A model generated the notes under the pieces. That model made no database searches. It was not told where the DNA came from and saw only the letters and a program-made list of their open reading frames with translations. DNA of 64,000 nt from a bacterium (GTDB lineage: Bacteria > Bacillota > Bacilli > Lactobacillales > Streptococcaceae), in the NCBI GenBank assembly GCA_905221325.1, contig CAJNCS010000006.1, forward strand, positions 62,001 through 126,000, written 5' to 3'. The stretch's first letter is position 1; each line of letters begins with the position of its first letter. Below are positions 9,913-18,923 of this stretch, in pieces. A program made the position numbers and the translations under genes.

Positions 9913-10552
9913 ACAAACATTTTTAATGAAGGGCAGTTTTGCCCTTTTACTTTTCGTCCTTCTTGGCTATATGGTTAAGTTTTACCCCGAAACGCTGGTC
10001 GGTTTTGACCAACCGATTCAGACGGCCATTCGTGGTGACTTGCCGGATTATTTGACAATTTTGTTCCGTGCACTTACGCATTTGATTGATATTCCCGTAA
10101 TCATCACCTGGGTTGCTATCGCAGCCCTTATCTTTTATCGTAAGCAGTGGAAGATAGAAAGCTATTTTATGGCGGGCAATCTGGCCTTGGCCGGTCTTTT
10201 AATCGTGATCTTTAAAAACATCTACCAGCGTCCACGACCAGCTATCTTACACTTGGTAGAGGAGAAGGGATTTTCTTTTCCAAGTGGGCATTCTCTGGCA
10301 GTGACGCTGATGGTAGGGACTTTGATTGTCATTCTCAGTCAGCGGATGAAAGATCCAGTCTGGAGAAAAATCGTGCAAATGGTCCTTGGGTTCTACCTAG
10401 TCAGTGTGCTGGTGTCAAGGGTTTATCTGGGGGTTCACTACCCATCAGACGTCCTTGCCAGTCTTTGTGTGGGCTTGGGAGTCCTGTTTATCGAGTTTCC
10501 TTTCTATGACAAGCTCCGCTTTCAATGGCGATTTAAAGGCAAGCAGAAGTGA
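9902..10552 (+). CDS. PAP2-family membrane phosphatase
   Basis: The 216-aa protein has about six TM helices and all three PAP2 motifs: KNIYQRPRP (K-x6-RP), PSGHS, and SRVYLGVHYPSD (SR-x5-H-x3-D). These contain the catalytic histidines and phosphate-binding arginines. Such enzymes dephosphorylate undecaprenyl-pyrophosphate or phosphatidate at the outer membrane face; which substrate is used here is not visible. It overlaps ribU by 11 bases and is co-transcribed under the FMN riboswitch, although a link to riboflavin is not obvious. Confidence 0.9.
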   Translation: MRDKQTFLMKGSFALLLFVLLGYMVKFYPETLVGFDQPIQTAIRGDLPDYLTILFRALTHLIDIPVIITWVAIAALIFYRKQWKIESYFMAGNLALAGLLIVIFKNIYQRPRPAILHLVEEKGFSFPSGHSLAVTLMVGTLIVILSQRMKDPVWRKIVQMVLGFYLVSVLVSRVYLGVHYPSDVLASLCVGLGVLFIEFPFYDKLRFQWRFKGKQK

Positions 10553-10595
10553 GTATCGAATTTTCTTGAGGAGAAGGAAATGAAAGGGAAAGCAG

Positions 10596-11063
10596 ATGAA
10601 ACAGATTTTACAAATAGATAATGCACTGCGTCTTGTTCCTTATTATAAGGTCAATCATTGTGAGGAAGCTTTTGCTTGGTATCAGGATGTGAACTTGGTT
10701 TACATCGTAGATGGTGTGAAGAGTCCTTACAGTCCAGCGACCTTGGAAGCTATGTATTCCTATTTGGATCAGCATGGTGAGCTTTTTTGGATTGAAGTCA
10801 AGGAGAAGGGAGAATGGTTTCCAATTGGGGATGTTACTCTATCTCAGGATAATCTTCCCATTGTGATTGGGAATCCCGCTTACCAACATCGAGGACTTGG
10901 AAAAAAGATTCTAAGTACTTTGATTGAATTGGCTCGAGTAAAAGGATGGAAAGAATTGAGAGTCAAGGAAATCTACACCTACAATTATGCTTCTAGGGGT
11001 GTTTCAAGTCGCTTGGATTTGTGGAAAATGGAACAACAGAAAAAGGAACGAGTTTTATACTGA
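10596..11063 (+). CDS. GNAT-family N-acetyltransferase
   Basis: The 155-aa protein carries the GNAT acetyl-CoA loop in NPAYQHRGLGKKILSTLIELA (the Q/R-x-x-G-x-G/A type) and a C-terminal NYASRGVSSRLD segment that normally closes the fold. The start follows AGGAAATGAAAGGG. Its substrate is unknown. It lies 43 bases after the PAP2 gene and just upstream of the pheS T-box, so it probably belongs to the ribU transcript or has its own weak promoter. It ends shortly after the fold, so there is no extra domain. Confidence 0.85.
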   Translation: MKQILQIDNALRLVPYYKVNHCEEAFAWYQDVNLVYIVDGVKSPYSPATLEAMYSYLDQHGELFWIEVKEKGEWFPIGDVTLSQDNLPIVIGNPAYQHRGLGKKILSTLIELARVKGWKELRVKEIYTYNYASRGVSSRLDLWKMEQQKKERVLY

Positions 11064-11080
11064 AATTAGTCTAATCTAAC

Positions 11081-11109
11081 TTGTTTTTTAACTAAAAATC
11101 TGATAAACT
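11081..11109 (+). promoter_or_regulatory. Probable promoter of the pheS T-box operon
   Basis: TTGTTT (11081-11086) and TAAACT (11104-11109) are 17 bases apart, directly before the T-box leader. Confidence 0.5.
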
Positions 11110-11319
11110 AAGTAGTAATTGAATAGGAATCCGCAAGACTAGTAACTCAAGGGAAGTATATCAGGGAGGAGAGCCGTGACTGCAAGCTCTCTATATGAAA
11201 GCTGGGTGAATTCACTTGCGCATGGATTTAGAAATGAAGGTCTGACTTGTCAGATGAAAACGGATGGTACCGCGTGTCAACGCTCCGAGTGGAGTTTTTG
11301 GCATGTGGTTTTCTTTTTA
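11110..11319 (+). ncRNA. T-box leader responding to tRNA-Phe
   Basis: The conserved T-box sequence ATGGTACCGCG (11264-11274) lies 70 bases before pheS. In the stem I specifier region, GGTGAATTCACTTGC places the codon TTC (11211-11213), which matches phenylalanine. The terminator is CGCGTGTCAA (11271-11280) pairing with TTGGCATGTG (11298-11307), enclosing CTCC-GAGT-GGAG and followed by GTTTTCTTTTT. Uncharged tRNA-Phe should pair with the T-box bulge, block this terminator and switch on pheS, the acetyltransferase gene and pheT. Confidence 0.95.
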
Positions 11320-11344
11320 TCTACGAGAGACTGATGGAGGAATT

Positions 11345-12391
11345 ATGTCAACTATTGAAGAACAATTAAAAGCGCTTCGAGAAGAAACGCTGGCTAGCTT
11401 GAAGCAGATTACTGCTGAAAATGAAAAAGAGATGCAAGATTTGCGTGTCTCTGTCCTTGGGAAAAAAGGGTCACTTACTGAAATCCTCAAAGGGATGAAA
11501 GATGTATCGGCTGAAATGCGCCCTGTCATCGGGAAACACGTCAACGAGGCTCGTGATGTCTTGACAGCGGCCTTTGAAGAAACAGCTAAGCTCTTGGAAG
11601 AAAAGAAAGTCGCAGCTCAACTAGCAAGTGAGAGCATTGATGTGACACTTCCAGGTCGCCCAGTTGCGACTGGTCACCGTCATGTTCTCACACAAACCAG
11701 TGAAGAAATCGAAGATATTTTCATCGGGATGGGTTACCAAGTCGTGGATGGTTTTGAAGTGGAGCAAGACTACTATAACTTCGAGCGTATGAACCTCCCA
11801 AAAGATCACCCAGCTCGCGATATGCAGGATACTTTCTATATCACAGAAGAAATCTTGCTCCGTACCCACACGTCTCCAGTTCAGGCGCGTGCCATGGATG
11901 CTCATGATTTTTCAAAAGGTCCTTTGAAAATGATCTCACCAGGGCGTGTTTTCCGTCGTGATACGGACGATGCGACCCACAGTCACCAATTCCACCAAAT
12001 CGAAGGTTTGGTTGTTGGGAAAAACATCTCTATGGCAGATCTTCAAGGAACCCTTCAGTTGATTGTCCAAAAAATGTTCGGTGAAGAGCGTCAAATTCGT
12101 TTGCGCCCATCTTATTTCCCATTCACAGAGCCATCTGTCGAGGTGGATGTTTCTTGCTTCAAGTGTGGTGGAGAAGGCTGTAACGTATGTAAGAAAACAG
12201 GTTGGATCGAAATCATGGGTGCTGGTATGGTTCACCCACGTGTCCTTGAAATGAGTGGAATCGATGCGACGGTTTACTCTGGATTTGCTTTTGGTCTTGG
12301 ACAAGAGCGCGTAGCCATGCTTCGTTACGGAATCAATGATATCCGTGGGTTCTACCAAGGCGATGTCCGCTTCTCAGAACAGTTTAAATAA
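11345..12391 (+). CDS. pheS: Phenylalanyl-tRNA synthetase alpha subunit
   Basis: The 348-aa class II synthetase subunit forms the alpha2-beta2 enzyme with PheT and charges tRNA-Phe. The N-terminal coiled-coil (about residues 1-90) contacts tRNA. The catalytic core carries motif 2 around [19 protein letters not shown], a Cys cluster [12 protein letters not shown] and motif 3 [15 protein letters not shown] (here [13 protein letters not shown]). The ATG at 11345 follows TGGAGGAATT; the longer open frame from 11264 runs through the T-box and is not used. The TAA overlaps the next ATG. Confidence 0.97.
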   Translation: MSTIEEQLKALREETLASLKQITAENEKEMQDLRVSVLGKKGSLTEILKGMKDVSAEMRPVIGKHVNEARDVLTAAFEETAKLLEEKKVAAQLASESIDVTLPGRPVATGHRHVLTQTSEEIEDIFIGMGYQVVDGFEVEQDYYNFERMNLPKDHPARDMQDTFYITEEILLRTHTSPVQARAMDAHDFSKGPLKMISPGRVFRRDTDDATHSHQFHQIEGLVVGKNISMADLQGTLQLIVQKMFGEERQIRLRPSYFPFTEPSVEVDVSCFKCGGEGCNVCKKTGWIEIMGAGMVHPRVLEMSGIDATVYSGFAFGLGQERVAMLRYGINDIRGFYQGDVRFSEQFK

Positions 12392-12900
12392 TGATTAGAA
12401 AAGTAGAAAAGGCAGATATTGGGATGTTGTCCAAAATTGCCAAACAAACCTTTCGTGAAACATTTGCTCATGATAATACGGAAGAGCAGTTACAGGAATA
12501 CTTTGAAAAGACTTATAGTCTGAGAGTTTTGTCAACTGAGTTGGAAAATCCAGATTCCGAAACCTATTTCATTATGCATGAAGAGGAGATAGCTGGTTTT
12601 CTCAAAGTCAACTGGGGAAGTGCTCAGACTGAGAGAAAATTAGAGGATGCTTTTGAAATTCAACGCCTCTATGTGCTACAAAAATTCCAAGGATTTGGAC
12701 TAGGTAAGCAACTGTTTGAATTCGCTCTTGAACTTGCTACAAAAAATAGTTTTTCCTGGGCTTGGTTAGGTGTTTGGGAGCATAATACAAAAGCTCAAGC
12801 GTTTTATAACCGATATGGTTTTGAAAAATTTAGCCAACATAGTTTTATGGTTGGTCAAAAAGTAGATACGGATTGGTTACTGAAAAAGAAATTAAGGTAA
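12391..12900 (+). CDS. GNAT-family N-acetyltransferase between pheS and pheT
   Basis: The 169-aa acetyltransferase has the acetyl-CoA binding segment LYVLQKFQGFGLGKQLFEFA and a C-terminal NTKAQAFYNRYGFEK motif of the GNAT fold. It starts in the TAATG overlap with pheS, so it is translated from the same T-box-controlled mRNA. A GNAT gene at this position is also found in S. pneumoniae (from memory), so it is not a recent arrival. The substrate is unknown; the context hints at a link to translation or amino acid stress, but this is inference. Confidence 0.88.
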   Translation: MIRKVEKADIGMLSKIAKQTFRETFAHDNTEEQLQEYFEKTYSLRVLSTELENPDSETYFIMHEEEIAGFLKVNWGSAQTERKLEDAFEIQRLYVLQKFQGFGLGKQLFEFALELATKNSFSWAWLGVWEHNTKAQAFYNRYGFEKFSQHSFMVGQKVDTDWLLKKKLR

Positions 12901-12976
12901 GAAGAGGATTCTTCTATTGAAATGATAGGAAAGGAAAAGAACTAGAGTGGCAACTGTCATTCTGGAGAACTAAATT

Positions 12977-15382
12977 ATGCTTGTATCTTATAAATGGTTA
13001 AAAGAATTGGTGGACATTGATGTGCCATCACAAGAGTTGGCTGAAAAAATGTCAACTACAGGGATTGAGGTAGAGGGTGTCGAATCACCAGCTGCCGGTC
13101 TCTCAAAAATTGTCGTCGGTGAGGTCTTGTCTTGCGAAGAGGTGCCAGAAACGCACCTTCATGTTTGTCAGGTTAATATGGGCGAAGAAGAAGCCCGTCA
13201 GATCGTTTGTGGTGCCCCAAATGTGCGTGCTGGTATCAAGGTCATGGTGGCACTTCCGGGAGCTCGTATTGCTGATAATTACAAGATTAAAAAAGGGAAA
13301 ATTCGTGGCTTGGAGTCACTTGGAATGATCTGTTCCCTTGGTGAATTGGGAATTTCTGACTCTGTTATACCAAAGGAATTCGCAGATGGCATTCAAATCT
13401 TGCCAGAAAATGCCGTTCCAGGTGAGGAAGTCTTCTCATACCTAGACCTGGATGATGAAATCATCGAACTTTCTATCACGCCAAATCGTGCAGATGCTCT
13501 ATCTATGCGTGGGGTGGCTCATGAAGTGGCAGCCATCTATGACAAGGCAGTCAACTTTAAAGAATTCAGTTTAACAGAAACAAATGAAGCTACAGCAGAA
13601 GCTCTTTCTGTCAGCATTGAGACAGACAAGGCGCCTTACTATGCCGCTCGTATCTTGGACAATGTGACCATCGCACCAAGTCCACAATGGTTGCAAAACC
13701 TCCTCATGAACGAAGGGATTCGTCCCATCAATAACGTAGTGGACGTGACCAACTACATCCTGCTTTACTTTGGTCAACCGATGCATGCCTTTGACTTGGA
13801 TACCTTTGAAGGAAGCGAGATTCGTGTGCGTGAAGCGCGTGTTGGTGAAAAATTGGTGACCTTGGACGGTGAAGAACGTGAACTTGCAGAAACTGACCTA
13901 GTCATCACTGTTGCTGACAAACCAGTAGCCCTTGCAGGTGTCATGGGCGGTCAAGCAACAGAAATCTCTGAAAAATCTAGTCGTGTTGTCCTTGAAGCAG
14001 CTGTTTTCAATGGCAAATCAATTCGTAAGACTAGCGGTAGTCTGAACCTTCGTTCTGAGTCGTCTTCTCGTTTTGAAAAAGGGATCAATGTGGCAACTGT
14101 TAACGAAGCCCTTGATGCGGCAGCTAGCATGATTGCAGAGCTTGCAGATGCGACAGTGCGTAAGGGCATCGTTTCAGCAGGTCAGCTTGATACTTCTGAT
14201 GTAGAAGTTTCTTCAACCCTTGCAGACGTTAACCGCGTCCTTGGTACGGAGCTTTCATATGCTGATGTGGAAGATGTCTTCCGTCGTCTTGGCTTTGGTC
14301 TTTCTGGCAATGCAGACAGCTTTACCGTTAGTGTTCCACGTCGTCGTTGGGATATCACCATCGAAGCGGACCTCTTTGAAGAAATCGCTCGTATCTATGG
14401 TTACGATCGCTTGCCAACTAGTCTTCCAAAAGACGATGGTACAGCTGGTGAATTGACTGCGACACAAAAATTGCGTCGCCAAGTTCGTACGATCGCTGAA
14501 GGGGCAGGTTTGACAGAAATCATTACCTACGCTCTAACAACTCCTGAAAAAGCAGTTGAGTTCACAGCTCAACCAAGTAACCTTACAGAACTCATGTGGC
14601 CAATGACAGTGGACCGTTCTGTCCTCCGTCAAAATATGATCTCAGGTATCCTTGATACGGTGGCCTACAACGTGGCTCGTAAGAACAAAAACTTGGCACT
14701 TTACGAGATTGGAAAAGTCTTTGAACAAACAGGCAATCCAAAAGAAGATCTACCAAATGAGATCAATAGCTTTGCCTTTGCCTTAACCGGCTTGGTTGCA
14801 GAAAAAGATTTTCAAACGGCAGCAGTTCCAGTTGATTTCTTCTATGCTAAGGGAATCCTTGAAGCATTATTTACTCGCCTGGGACTTGAAGTGACTTATA
14901 CAGCAACAGATGAAATTGCTAGTCTTCACCCAGGCCGTACAGCTGTGATTTCACTCGGTGACCAAGTTCTTGGTTTCCTTGGCCAAGTGCATCCAGTCAC
15001 TGCGAAGGCTTATGATATTCCAGAAACGTATGTAGCGGAGCTCAACCTTTCAGCCATCGAAGTTGCCCTTCAACCAGCTACTCCATTTGTGGAAATTACC
15101 AAATTCCCAGCGGTTAGTCGTGATATTGCTCTACTTCTCAAGGCAGAAGTCACTCACCAAGAAGTTGTAGATGCTATCCGAGCTGCAGGCGTGAAACGTT
15201 TGACAGATATCAAACTCTTTGACGTCTTCTCAGGTGAAAAATTGGGACTTGGTATGAAGTCAATGGCCTATAGCTTGACCTTCCAAAATCCAGAAGATAG
15301 CTTGACAGACGAAGAAGTCGCACGCTATATGGAAAAAATCCAAGCATCACTCGAAGAAAAAGTCAATGCAGAAGTGCGTTAA
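12977..15382 (+). CDS. pheT: Phenylalanyl-tRNA synthetase beta subunit
   Basis: The 801-aa subunit has the usual order: N-terminal tRNA-binding (EMAP-like) domain about residues 39-150, B3/B4 editing domain around residues 210-380, B5 domain around 400-475, a synthetase-like core, and a C-terminal FDX-ACB anticodon-binding domain from about residue 708. The editing domain removes mischarged Tyr. Its length is normal. It is the last gene of the T-box operon and is followed by a terminator. Confidence 0.97.
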   Translation: MLVSYKWLKELVDIDVPSQELAEKMSTTGIEVEGVESPAAGLSKIVVGEVLSCEEVPETHLHVCQVNMGEEEARQIVCGAPNVRAGIKVMVALPGARIADNYKIKKGKIRGLESLGMICSLGELGISDSVIPKEFADGIQILPENAVPGEEVFSYLDLDDEIIELSITPNRADALSMRGVAHEVAAIYDKAVNFKEFSLTETNEATAEALSVSIETDKAPYYAARILDNVTIAPSPQWLQNLLMNEGIRPINNVVDVTNYILLYFGQPMHAFDLDTFEGSEIRVREARVGEKLVTLDGEERELAETDLVITVADKPVALAGVMGGQATEISEKSSRVVLEAAVFNGKSIRKTSGSLNLRSESSSRFEKGINVATVNEALDAAASMIAELADATVRKGIVSAGQLDTSDVEVSSTLADVNRVLGTELSYADVEDVFRRLGFGLSGNADSFTVSVPRRRWDITIEADLFEEIARIYGYDRLPTSLPKDDGTAGELTATQKLRRQVRTIAEGAGLTEIITYALTTPEKAVEFTAQPSNLTELMWPMTVDRSVLRQNMISGILDTVAYNVARKNKNLALYEIGKVFEQTGNPKEDLPNEINSFAFALTGLVAEKDFQTAAVPVDFFYAKGILEALFTRLGLEVTYTATDEIASLHPGRTAVISLGDQVLGFLGQVHPVTAKAYDIPETYVAELNLSAIEVALQPATPFVEITKFPAVSRDIALLLKAEVTHQEVVDAIRAAGVKRLTDIKLFDVFSGEKLGLGMKSMAYSLTFQNPEDSLTDEEVARYMEKIQASLEEKVNAEVR

Positions 15383-15388
15383 CTCATC

Positions 15389-15415
15389 AATCCATCCTTC
15401 GGGGTGGATTTTTGC
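15389..15415 (+). terminator. Terminator of the pheS-pheT operon
   Basis: AATCCATCC pairs with GGGTGGATT (one G-U) around a TTCG loop and is followed by a TTTTG tail. Confidence 0.9.
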
Positions 15416-15426
15416 TTTTCAAAATG

Positions 15427-15457
15427 ACAATTCAGGATCAAAAATGGACAATTGAGG
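15427..15457 (+). promoter_or_regulatory. Direct repeat resembling a LytTR-family (ComE/BlpR-like) operator
   Basis: ACAATTCAGG (15427-15436) and ACAATTGAGG (15448-15457) start exactly 21 bases apart, two helical turns. Direct repeats of this kind and spacing are bound by dimers of LytTR response regulators in streptococci. A TATAAT at 15489-15494 lies 41 bases after the start of the second repeat and has no good -35, as expected for an activated promoter. The site precedes the ABC exporter genes. The regulator itself is not in the window. Confidence 0.5.
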
Positions 15458-15577
15458 AGTAAGAGCACCTGTATACACTTTAATGGGCTATAATTGTTCT
15501 ATCACTTGGGTACTCAAAATCCTTAGAGAGTTTAGTTTTTAATGAAGGATGAACAAGATAAAAATGTACATAAATCC

Positions 15578-15606
15578 TTGTAAAGGCTATCAAAAAGGAG
15601 TATAAT
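15578..15606 (+). promoter_or_regulatory. Promoter directly upstream of the ABC exporter
   Basis: TTGTAA (15578-15583) and TATAAT (15601-15606) are 17 bases apart and 28 bases before the start codon. This would give basal expression independent of the upstream direct repeat. Confidence 0.7.
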
Positions 15607-15633
15607 AAGTGCAACATATTTCGGAGGTGGAAA

Positions 15634-16527
15634 ATGCTAGAAGTAAGAAATCTAGAGAAAAGTTTCGGTTCCAAGCAAGTCTTGTTTGGTGTCGATTTTC
15701 AGGCAAGTCCAGGACGGATTCTGGGCTTGGTCGGAAAAAATGGTGCTGGGAAAACAACGATTTTCCACAGTATGTTGAAATTTTTAGAGTATCAAGGAGA
15801 GATCAGTCTGGATGGGCAGGAGATTCGTCAGGAAACCTACGCTCGGATTGGTTATCTGCCTGAGGAACGCAGTCTCATGCCCAAGTTGACAGTTCTTGAG
15901 CAAGTTCGTTACTTGGCTACTCTAAAGGGCATGGATGCTAAGGAGGTCAAGGAAAAACTCCCTCAATGGATGGAGAAACTGGAAGTGAAAGGAAAGCTGA
16001 CTGATAAAATCAAGAGCCTCTCCAAAGGGAATCAGCAGAAAATTCAGCTGATTATCACCCTAATCCATGAGCCAGACTTGATTATCTTGGATGAGCCCTT
16101 TAGTGGTTTGGATCCAGTCAATACCGAGTTGCTCAAACAGGTCATCTTGAAAGAGAAAGAGCGCGGTGCAATCATTATCTTTTCTGACCATGTTATGACC
16201 AATGTCGAGGAGCTTTGCGATGATATTCTGATGATTCGAGATGGGCGTGTGGTCTTGCATGGGCCTGTTCAGGATGTCCGTAATCAATACGGGAAAACAC
16301 GTCTCTTTGTTTCAAGTGGACGAAGCAAGGAAGAACTGGAAAGTCTTCCTCATGTCAAACAGGTGAGCTTGACTAAGCAAGGCAGTTGGAAATTAATCCT
16401 AGATGATGAGGACGCTGGAAGGGAACTCTTCCCCATCCTCACTCAAGGTCAATATATCGCGACCTTTGACCAACAAGCTCCAACAATCGATGAAATCTTT
16501 AAACTAGAATCAGGGGTGGAAGTATGA
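15634..16527 (+). CDS. ABC-2 type exporter, ATP-binding protein (NatA-like)
   Basis: The 297-aa ATPase has Walker A GKNGAGKTT near residues 35-43, signature LSKGNQQK, Walker B LIILDEPFSGLD and a switch histidine in FSDHVM. The C-terminal 80 residues form the accessory domain typical of NatA/CcmA-like exporters (DUF4162 style). It drives the ABC-2 permease encoded next. The ribosome-binding site GGAGG lies just before the ATG. The substrate cannot be told from the sequence: Na+, antibiotics and peptides are all handled by this group. Confidence 0.9.
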   Translation: MLEVRNLEKSFGSKQVLFGVDFQASPGRILGLVGKNGAGKTTIFHSMLKFLEYQGEISLDGQEIRQETYARIGYLPEERSLMPKLTVLEQVRYLATLKGMDAKEVKEKLPQWMEKLEVKGKLTDKIKSLSKGNQQKIQLIITLIHEPDLIILDEPFSGLDPVNTELLKQVILKEKERGAIIIFSDHVMTNVEELCDDILMIRDGRVVLHGPVQDVRNQYGKTRLFVSSGRSKEELESLPHVKQVSLTKQGSWKLILDDEDAGRELFPILTQGQYIATFDQQAPTIDEIFKLESGVEV

Positions 16528-17723
16528 GAAATATGTGGATTGTAATGAAGGAAACCTATCTTCGACATGTCAAGTCGTGGAGTTTCTTCTTTATGGTGAT
16601 TTCGCCGTTCCTCTTTTTAGCCTTATCTGCAGGAATTGGCTACCTCCAAGGGTCTTCTATGGCCAAGAATAGCAAGATAGCAGTAGTAACAACAGTGCCA
16701 TCTGTGGAAGAAGGGCTCAAGGGTACCAATGGTATCAACTTTGATTATAAGGATGAAGCCAGTGCCCAGGTTGCTATCAAGGATGAGAAAATCAAGGGTT
16801 ACTTAACCATTGACCAAGAGGACAGCGTTCTCAAGGCTGTCTATCACGGTGAAACTTCTCTTGAAAGTGGCATCAAGCTGGCTGTAACCAATAAGCTAAA
16901 TGAACTGCAGTATCAACTGAATCGTTCGGCAGCTAATTTGTCTCAAGAGCAGGAAAAATACTTGAGTCAAACTGTTGACTTTACTGAGAAAATTGATGAA
17001 TCTAAGGAAAACAAAAAAATTGTTCAAACCATTGCGGCCGCAGGGCTTGGTTTCTTCCTTTATATGATTTTGATTACTTATGCTAGTGTCACTGCTCAGG
17101 AAGTAGCTAGCGAGAAAGGAACCAAAATCATGGAAGTGGTCTTCTCTAGTATTCAAGCTAGCCATTATTTCTACGCTCGTATGCTGGCTCTTCTCCTTGT
17201 GATTTTGACTCATATTGGAATTTACATCGTGGGTGGGCTGGCTGCGATTCTGCTCTTTAAAGACCTACCAATCTTGGCTCAATCTGGTATTTTAAACCAT
17301 CTAGGAGAGGCCTTCTCGCTCAATACCTTATTGTTTGTCTTGGTTAGTCTCTTTATGTATGTTGTTTTGGCAGCCTTCCTAGGTTCTATGGTTTCTCGCC
17401 CTGAGGATTCAGGAAAGGCCTTGTCACCATTGATGATCTTGATTATAGCAGGATTCGTCGGAGTGACTGCTCTAGGTGCTGCAGGGGATAATTTGGTTTT
17501 GAAAATTGGTTCCTACATTCCCTTCATTTCGACTTTCTTTATGCCATTTAGAGCTATAAATGGGTATGCAAGTGGTCTAGAAGCTTGGATTTCGCTTGCT
17601 ATAACGGTTGTTTTTGCAGTCACTGCAACAGCCTTTATCGGACGCATGTATGCTAGTCTAGTCCTTCAAACGGATGATTTGGGAATCTGGAAAACCTTTA
17701 AACGTGCTTTAGCTTATAAATAG
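16524..17723 (+). CDS. ABC-2 type exporter, permease (NatB-like)
   Basis: The 399-aa permease has an N-terminal TM helix, an extracytoplasmic stretch to about residue 165, and a block of five to six TM helices in the C-terminal half. This is the ABC-2 membrane layout of NatB and related proteins; the segment ITYASVTAQEVASEKGTKIM is typical of it. The ATG overlaps the ATPase stop (ATGA). A terminator follows 5 bases after the stop. Its function depends on the unknown exporter substrate. Confidence 0.88.
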   Translation: MRNMWIVMKETYLRHVKSWSFFFMVISPFLFLALSAGIGYLQGSSMAKNSKIAVVTTVPSVEEGLKGTNGINFDYKDEASAQVAIKDEKIKGYLTIDQEDSVLKAVYHGETSLESGIKLAVTNKLNELQYQLNRSAANLSQEQEKYLSQTVDFTEKIDESKENKKIVQTIAAAGLGFFLYMILITYASVTAQEVASEKGTKIMEVVFSSIQASHYFYARMLALLLVILTHIGIYIVGGLAAILLFKDLPILAQSGILNHLGEAFSLNTLLFVLVSLFMYVVLAAFLGSMVSRPEDSGKALSPLMILIIAGFVGVTALGAAGDNLVLKIGSYIPFISTFFMPFRAINGYASGLEAWISLAITVVFAVTATAFIGRMYASLVLQTDDLGIWKTFKRALAYK

Positions 17724-17728
17724 GAGTG

Positions 17729-17749
17729 CCTCGCGAAAGCGAGGTTTTT
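17729..17749 (+). terminator. Terminator of the ABC exporter operon
   Basis: CCTCGC-GAAA-GCGAGG followed by TTTTT. Confidence 0.9.
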
Positions 17750-17794
17750 CTAGATGTTAAACACTGAAATCGGCAAAAATATTTTTCATATCTA

Positions 17795-17824
17795 TTGACT
17801 TTTAGTAGTAAAATTTGGTATGAT
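17795..17824 (+). promoter_or_regulatory. Promoter of rplM-rpsI
   Basis: TTGACT (17795-17800) and TATGAT (17819-17824) are 18 bases apart, just before the L13 leader. Confidence 0.75.
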
Positions 17825-17830
17825 AGTAGA

Positions 17831-17908
17831 TGGTATTGTTTACCCCATTTGTAAGGCCCCGGAACCTTTCAAATACCCCGCGGACCGGAACATCCGCCCT
17901 GTAAACAA
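17831..17908 (+). ncRNA. L13 ribosomal-protein leader RNA
   Basis: The leader begins with TGGTATTGTTTACCCC and holds GGCCCCGGAACC and CCGCGGACCGGAACATCCGCC, ending in GTAAAC, which pairs with the initial GTTTAC. This matches the Firmicutes L13 leader in position and layout. It should be bound by L13 (or an L13/S9 product) to repress its own operon. Confidence 0.85.
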
Positions 17909-17933
17909 AAACGATATTCATATAGGAGAAATC

Positions 17934-18380
17934 ATGAACAAAACTACATTCATGGCTAAACCAGGCCAAGTAGAACGCAAATGGTACGTTGTTGACGCAA
18001 CTGATGTACCTCTTGGACGCCTTTCAGCAGTTGTTGCTAGCGTACTTCGCGGAAAAAACAAACCAACATTTACACCACACACTGATACAGGTGACTTCGT
18101 AATCGTTATCAATGCTGAAAAAGTTAAATTGACTGGTAAAAAAGCAACTGATAAGATCTACTATACTCACTCAAACCACCCAGGTGGATTGAAATCAATC
18201 TCTGCTGGTGAACTTCGTTCTAAAAATGCAGTACGTTTGATCGAGAAATCAGTTAAAGGTATGCTTCCACACAATACTCTTGGCCGCGCTCAAGGTATGA
18301 AATTGAAAGTATTCGTTGGAGCTGAGCACACTCACGCTGCACAACAACCAGAAGTTCTTGATATTTCAGGACTTATCTAA
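17934..18380 (+). CDS. rplM: 50S ribosomal protein L13
   Basis: The 148-aa uL13 protein has the family signatures [16 protein letters not shown] near the N-terminus, the [13 protein letters not shown] segment, and [20 protein letters not shown]. It is an early-assembly protein of the large subunit. The ATG at 17934 follows ATAGGAGAAATC; the open frame upstream to 17820 is the L13 leader. It lies 18 bases before rpsI in the standard rplM-rpsI operon. Confidence 0.98.
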   Translation: MNKTTFMAKPGQVERKWYVVDATDVPLGRLSAVVASVLRGKNKPTFTPHTDTGDFVIVINAEKVKLTGKKATDKIYYTHSNHPGGLKSISAGELRSKNAVRLIEKSVKGMLPHNTLGRAQGMKLKVFVGAEHTHAAQQPEVLDISGLI

Positions 18381-18398
18381 GGAAAGGAACAATAAAGT

Positions 18399-18791
18399 AT
18401 GTCACAAGCACAATATGCAGGTACTGGACGTCGTAAAAACGCTGTTGCACGCGTTCGCCTTGTTCCAGGAACTGGTAAAATCACTGTTAACAAAAAAGAT
18501 GTTGAAGAGTACATCCCACACGCTGACCTTCGTCTTGTTATCAACCAACCATTCGCAGTTACTTCAACTGTAGGTTCATACGACGTTTTCGTTAACGTTG
18601 TAGGTGGTGGATACGCTGGTCAATCAGGAGCTATCCGTCACGGTATCGCTCGTGCCCTTCTTCAAGTAGACCCAGACTTCCGTGATTCATTGAAACGCGC
18701 AGGTCTTCTTACACGTGACTCACGTAAAGTTGAACGTAAGAAACCAGGTCTTAAGAAAGCTCGTAAAGCATCACAATTCTCAAAACGTTAA
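18399..18791 (+). CDS. rpsI: 30S ribosomal protein S9 (integration target)
   Basis: The 130-aa uS9 protein includes the [11 protein letters not shown] and C-terminal [12 protein letters not shown] segments; the C-terminal arginine contacts the decoding site. The last 16 codons are the target of the integrative element that follows. In this copy codons 127-128 are TTC TCA, while all three downstream copies read TTT AGT, so the present end of the gene was most likely delivered by element 1. The encoded protein is unchanged. Its stop is 25 bases before a hairpin that also lies inside the element. Confidence 0.98.
   Translation: MSQAQYAGTGRRKNAVARVRLVPGTGKITVNKKDVEEYIPHADLRLVINQPFAVTSTVGSYDVFVNVVGGGYAGQSGAIRHGIARALLQVDPDFRDSLKRAGLLTRDSRKVERKKPGLKKARKASQFSKR
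18741..18791 (+). repeat. attL core: 3' end of rpsI
   Basis: Bases 18741-18778 are identical to 32508-32545; after four differing bases, 18783-18792 match 32550-32559. The repeat also occurs at 36054 and 36324. The repeat flanks the integrase gene, which identifies it as the recombination core. Confidence 0.9.
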
Positions 18792-18815
18792 TCAATACGA
18801 TTATATCAACGTTTC

Positions 18816-18853
18816 AAAGCACTTTGCAAAGATTTTGCAAAGTGCTTTTTTGT
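18816..18853 (+). terminator. Terminator of rplM-rpsI carried by element 1
   Basis: AAAGCACTTTGCAAA and TTTGCAAAGTGCTTT form a perfect 15-bp stem with a 3-base loop and a T tract. It lies inside the element, replacing the chromosomal terminator now found at 32583 and 36399. Confidence 0.9.
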
Positions 18854-18877
18854 CGATTTTTGAGCTTGAATAGCTTT

Positions 18878-18901
18878 GTGATAACCTTCTGATAACCTCT
18901 T
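18878..18901 (+). repeat. Left integrase arm-type site
   Basis: TGATAACC occurs twice, 11 bases apart, within GTGATAACCTTCTGATAACC plus TCTT. A copy with only two differences lies at 32387-32410 in the same orientation, near the other end. Paired, tandem sites just inside both ends are as expected for binding by the integrase N-terminal domain. Confidence 0.7.
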
Positions 18902-18923
18902 CTAAATTTTAAAAATCGTGATT

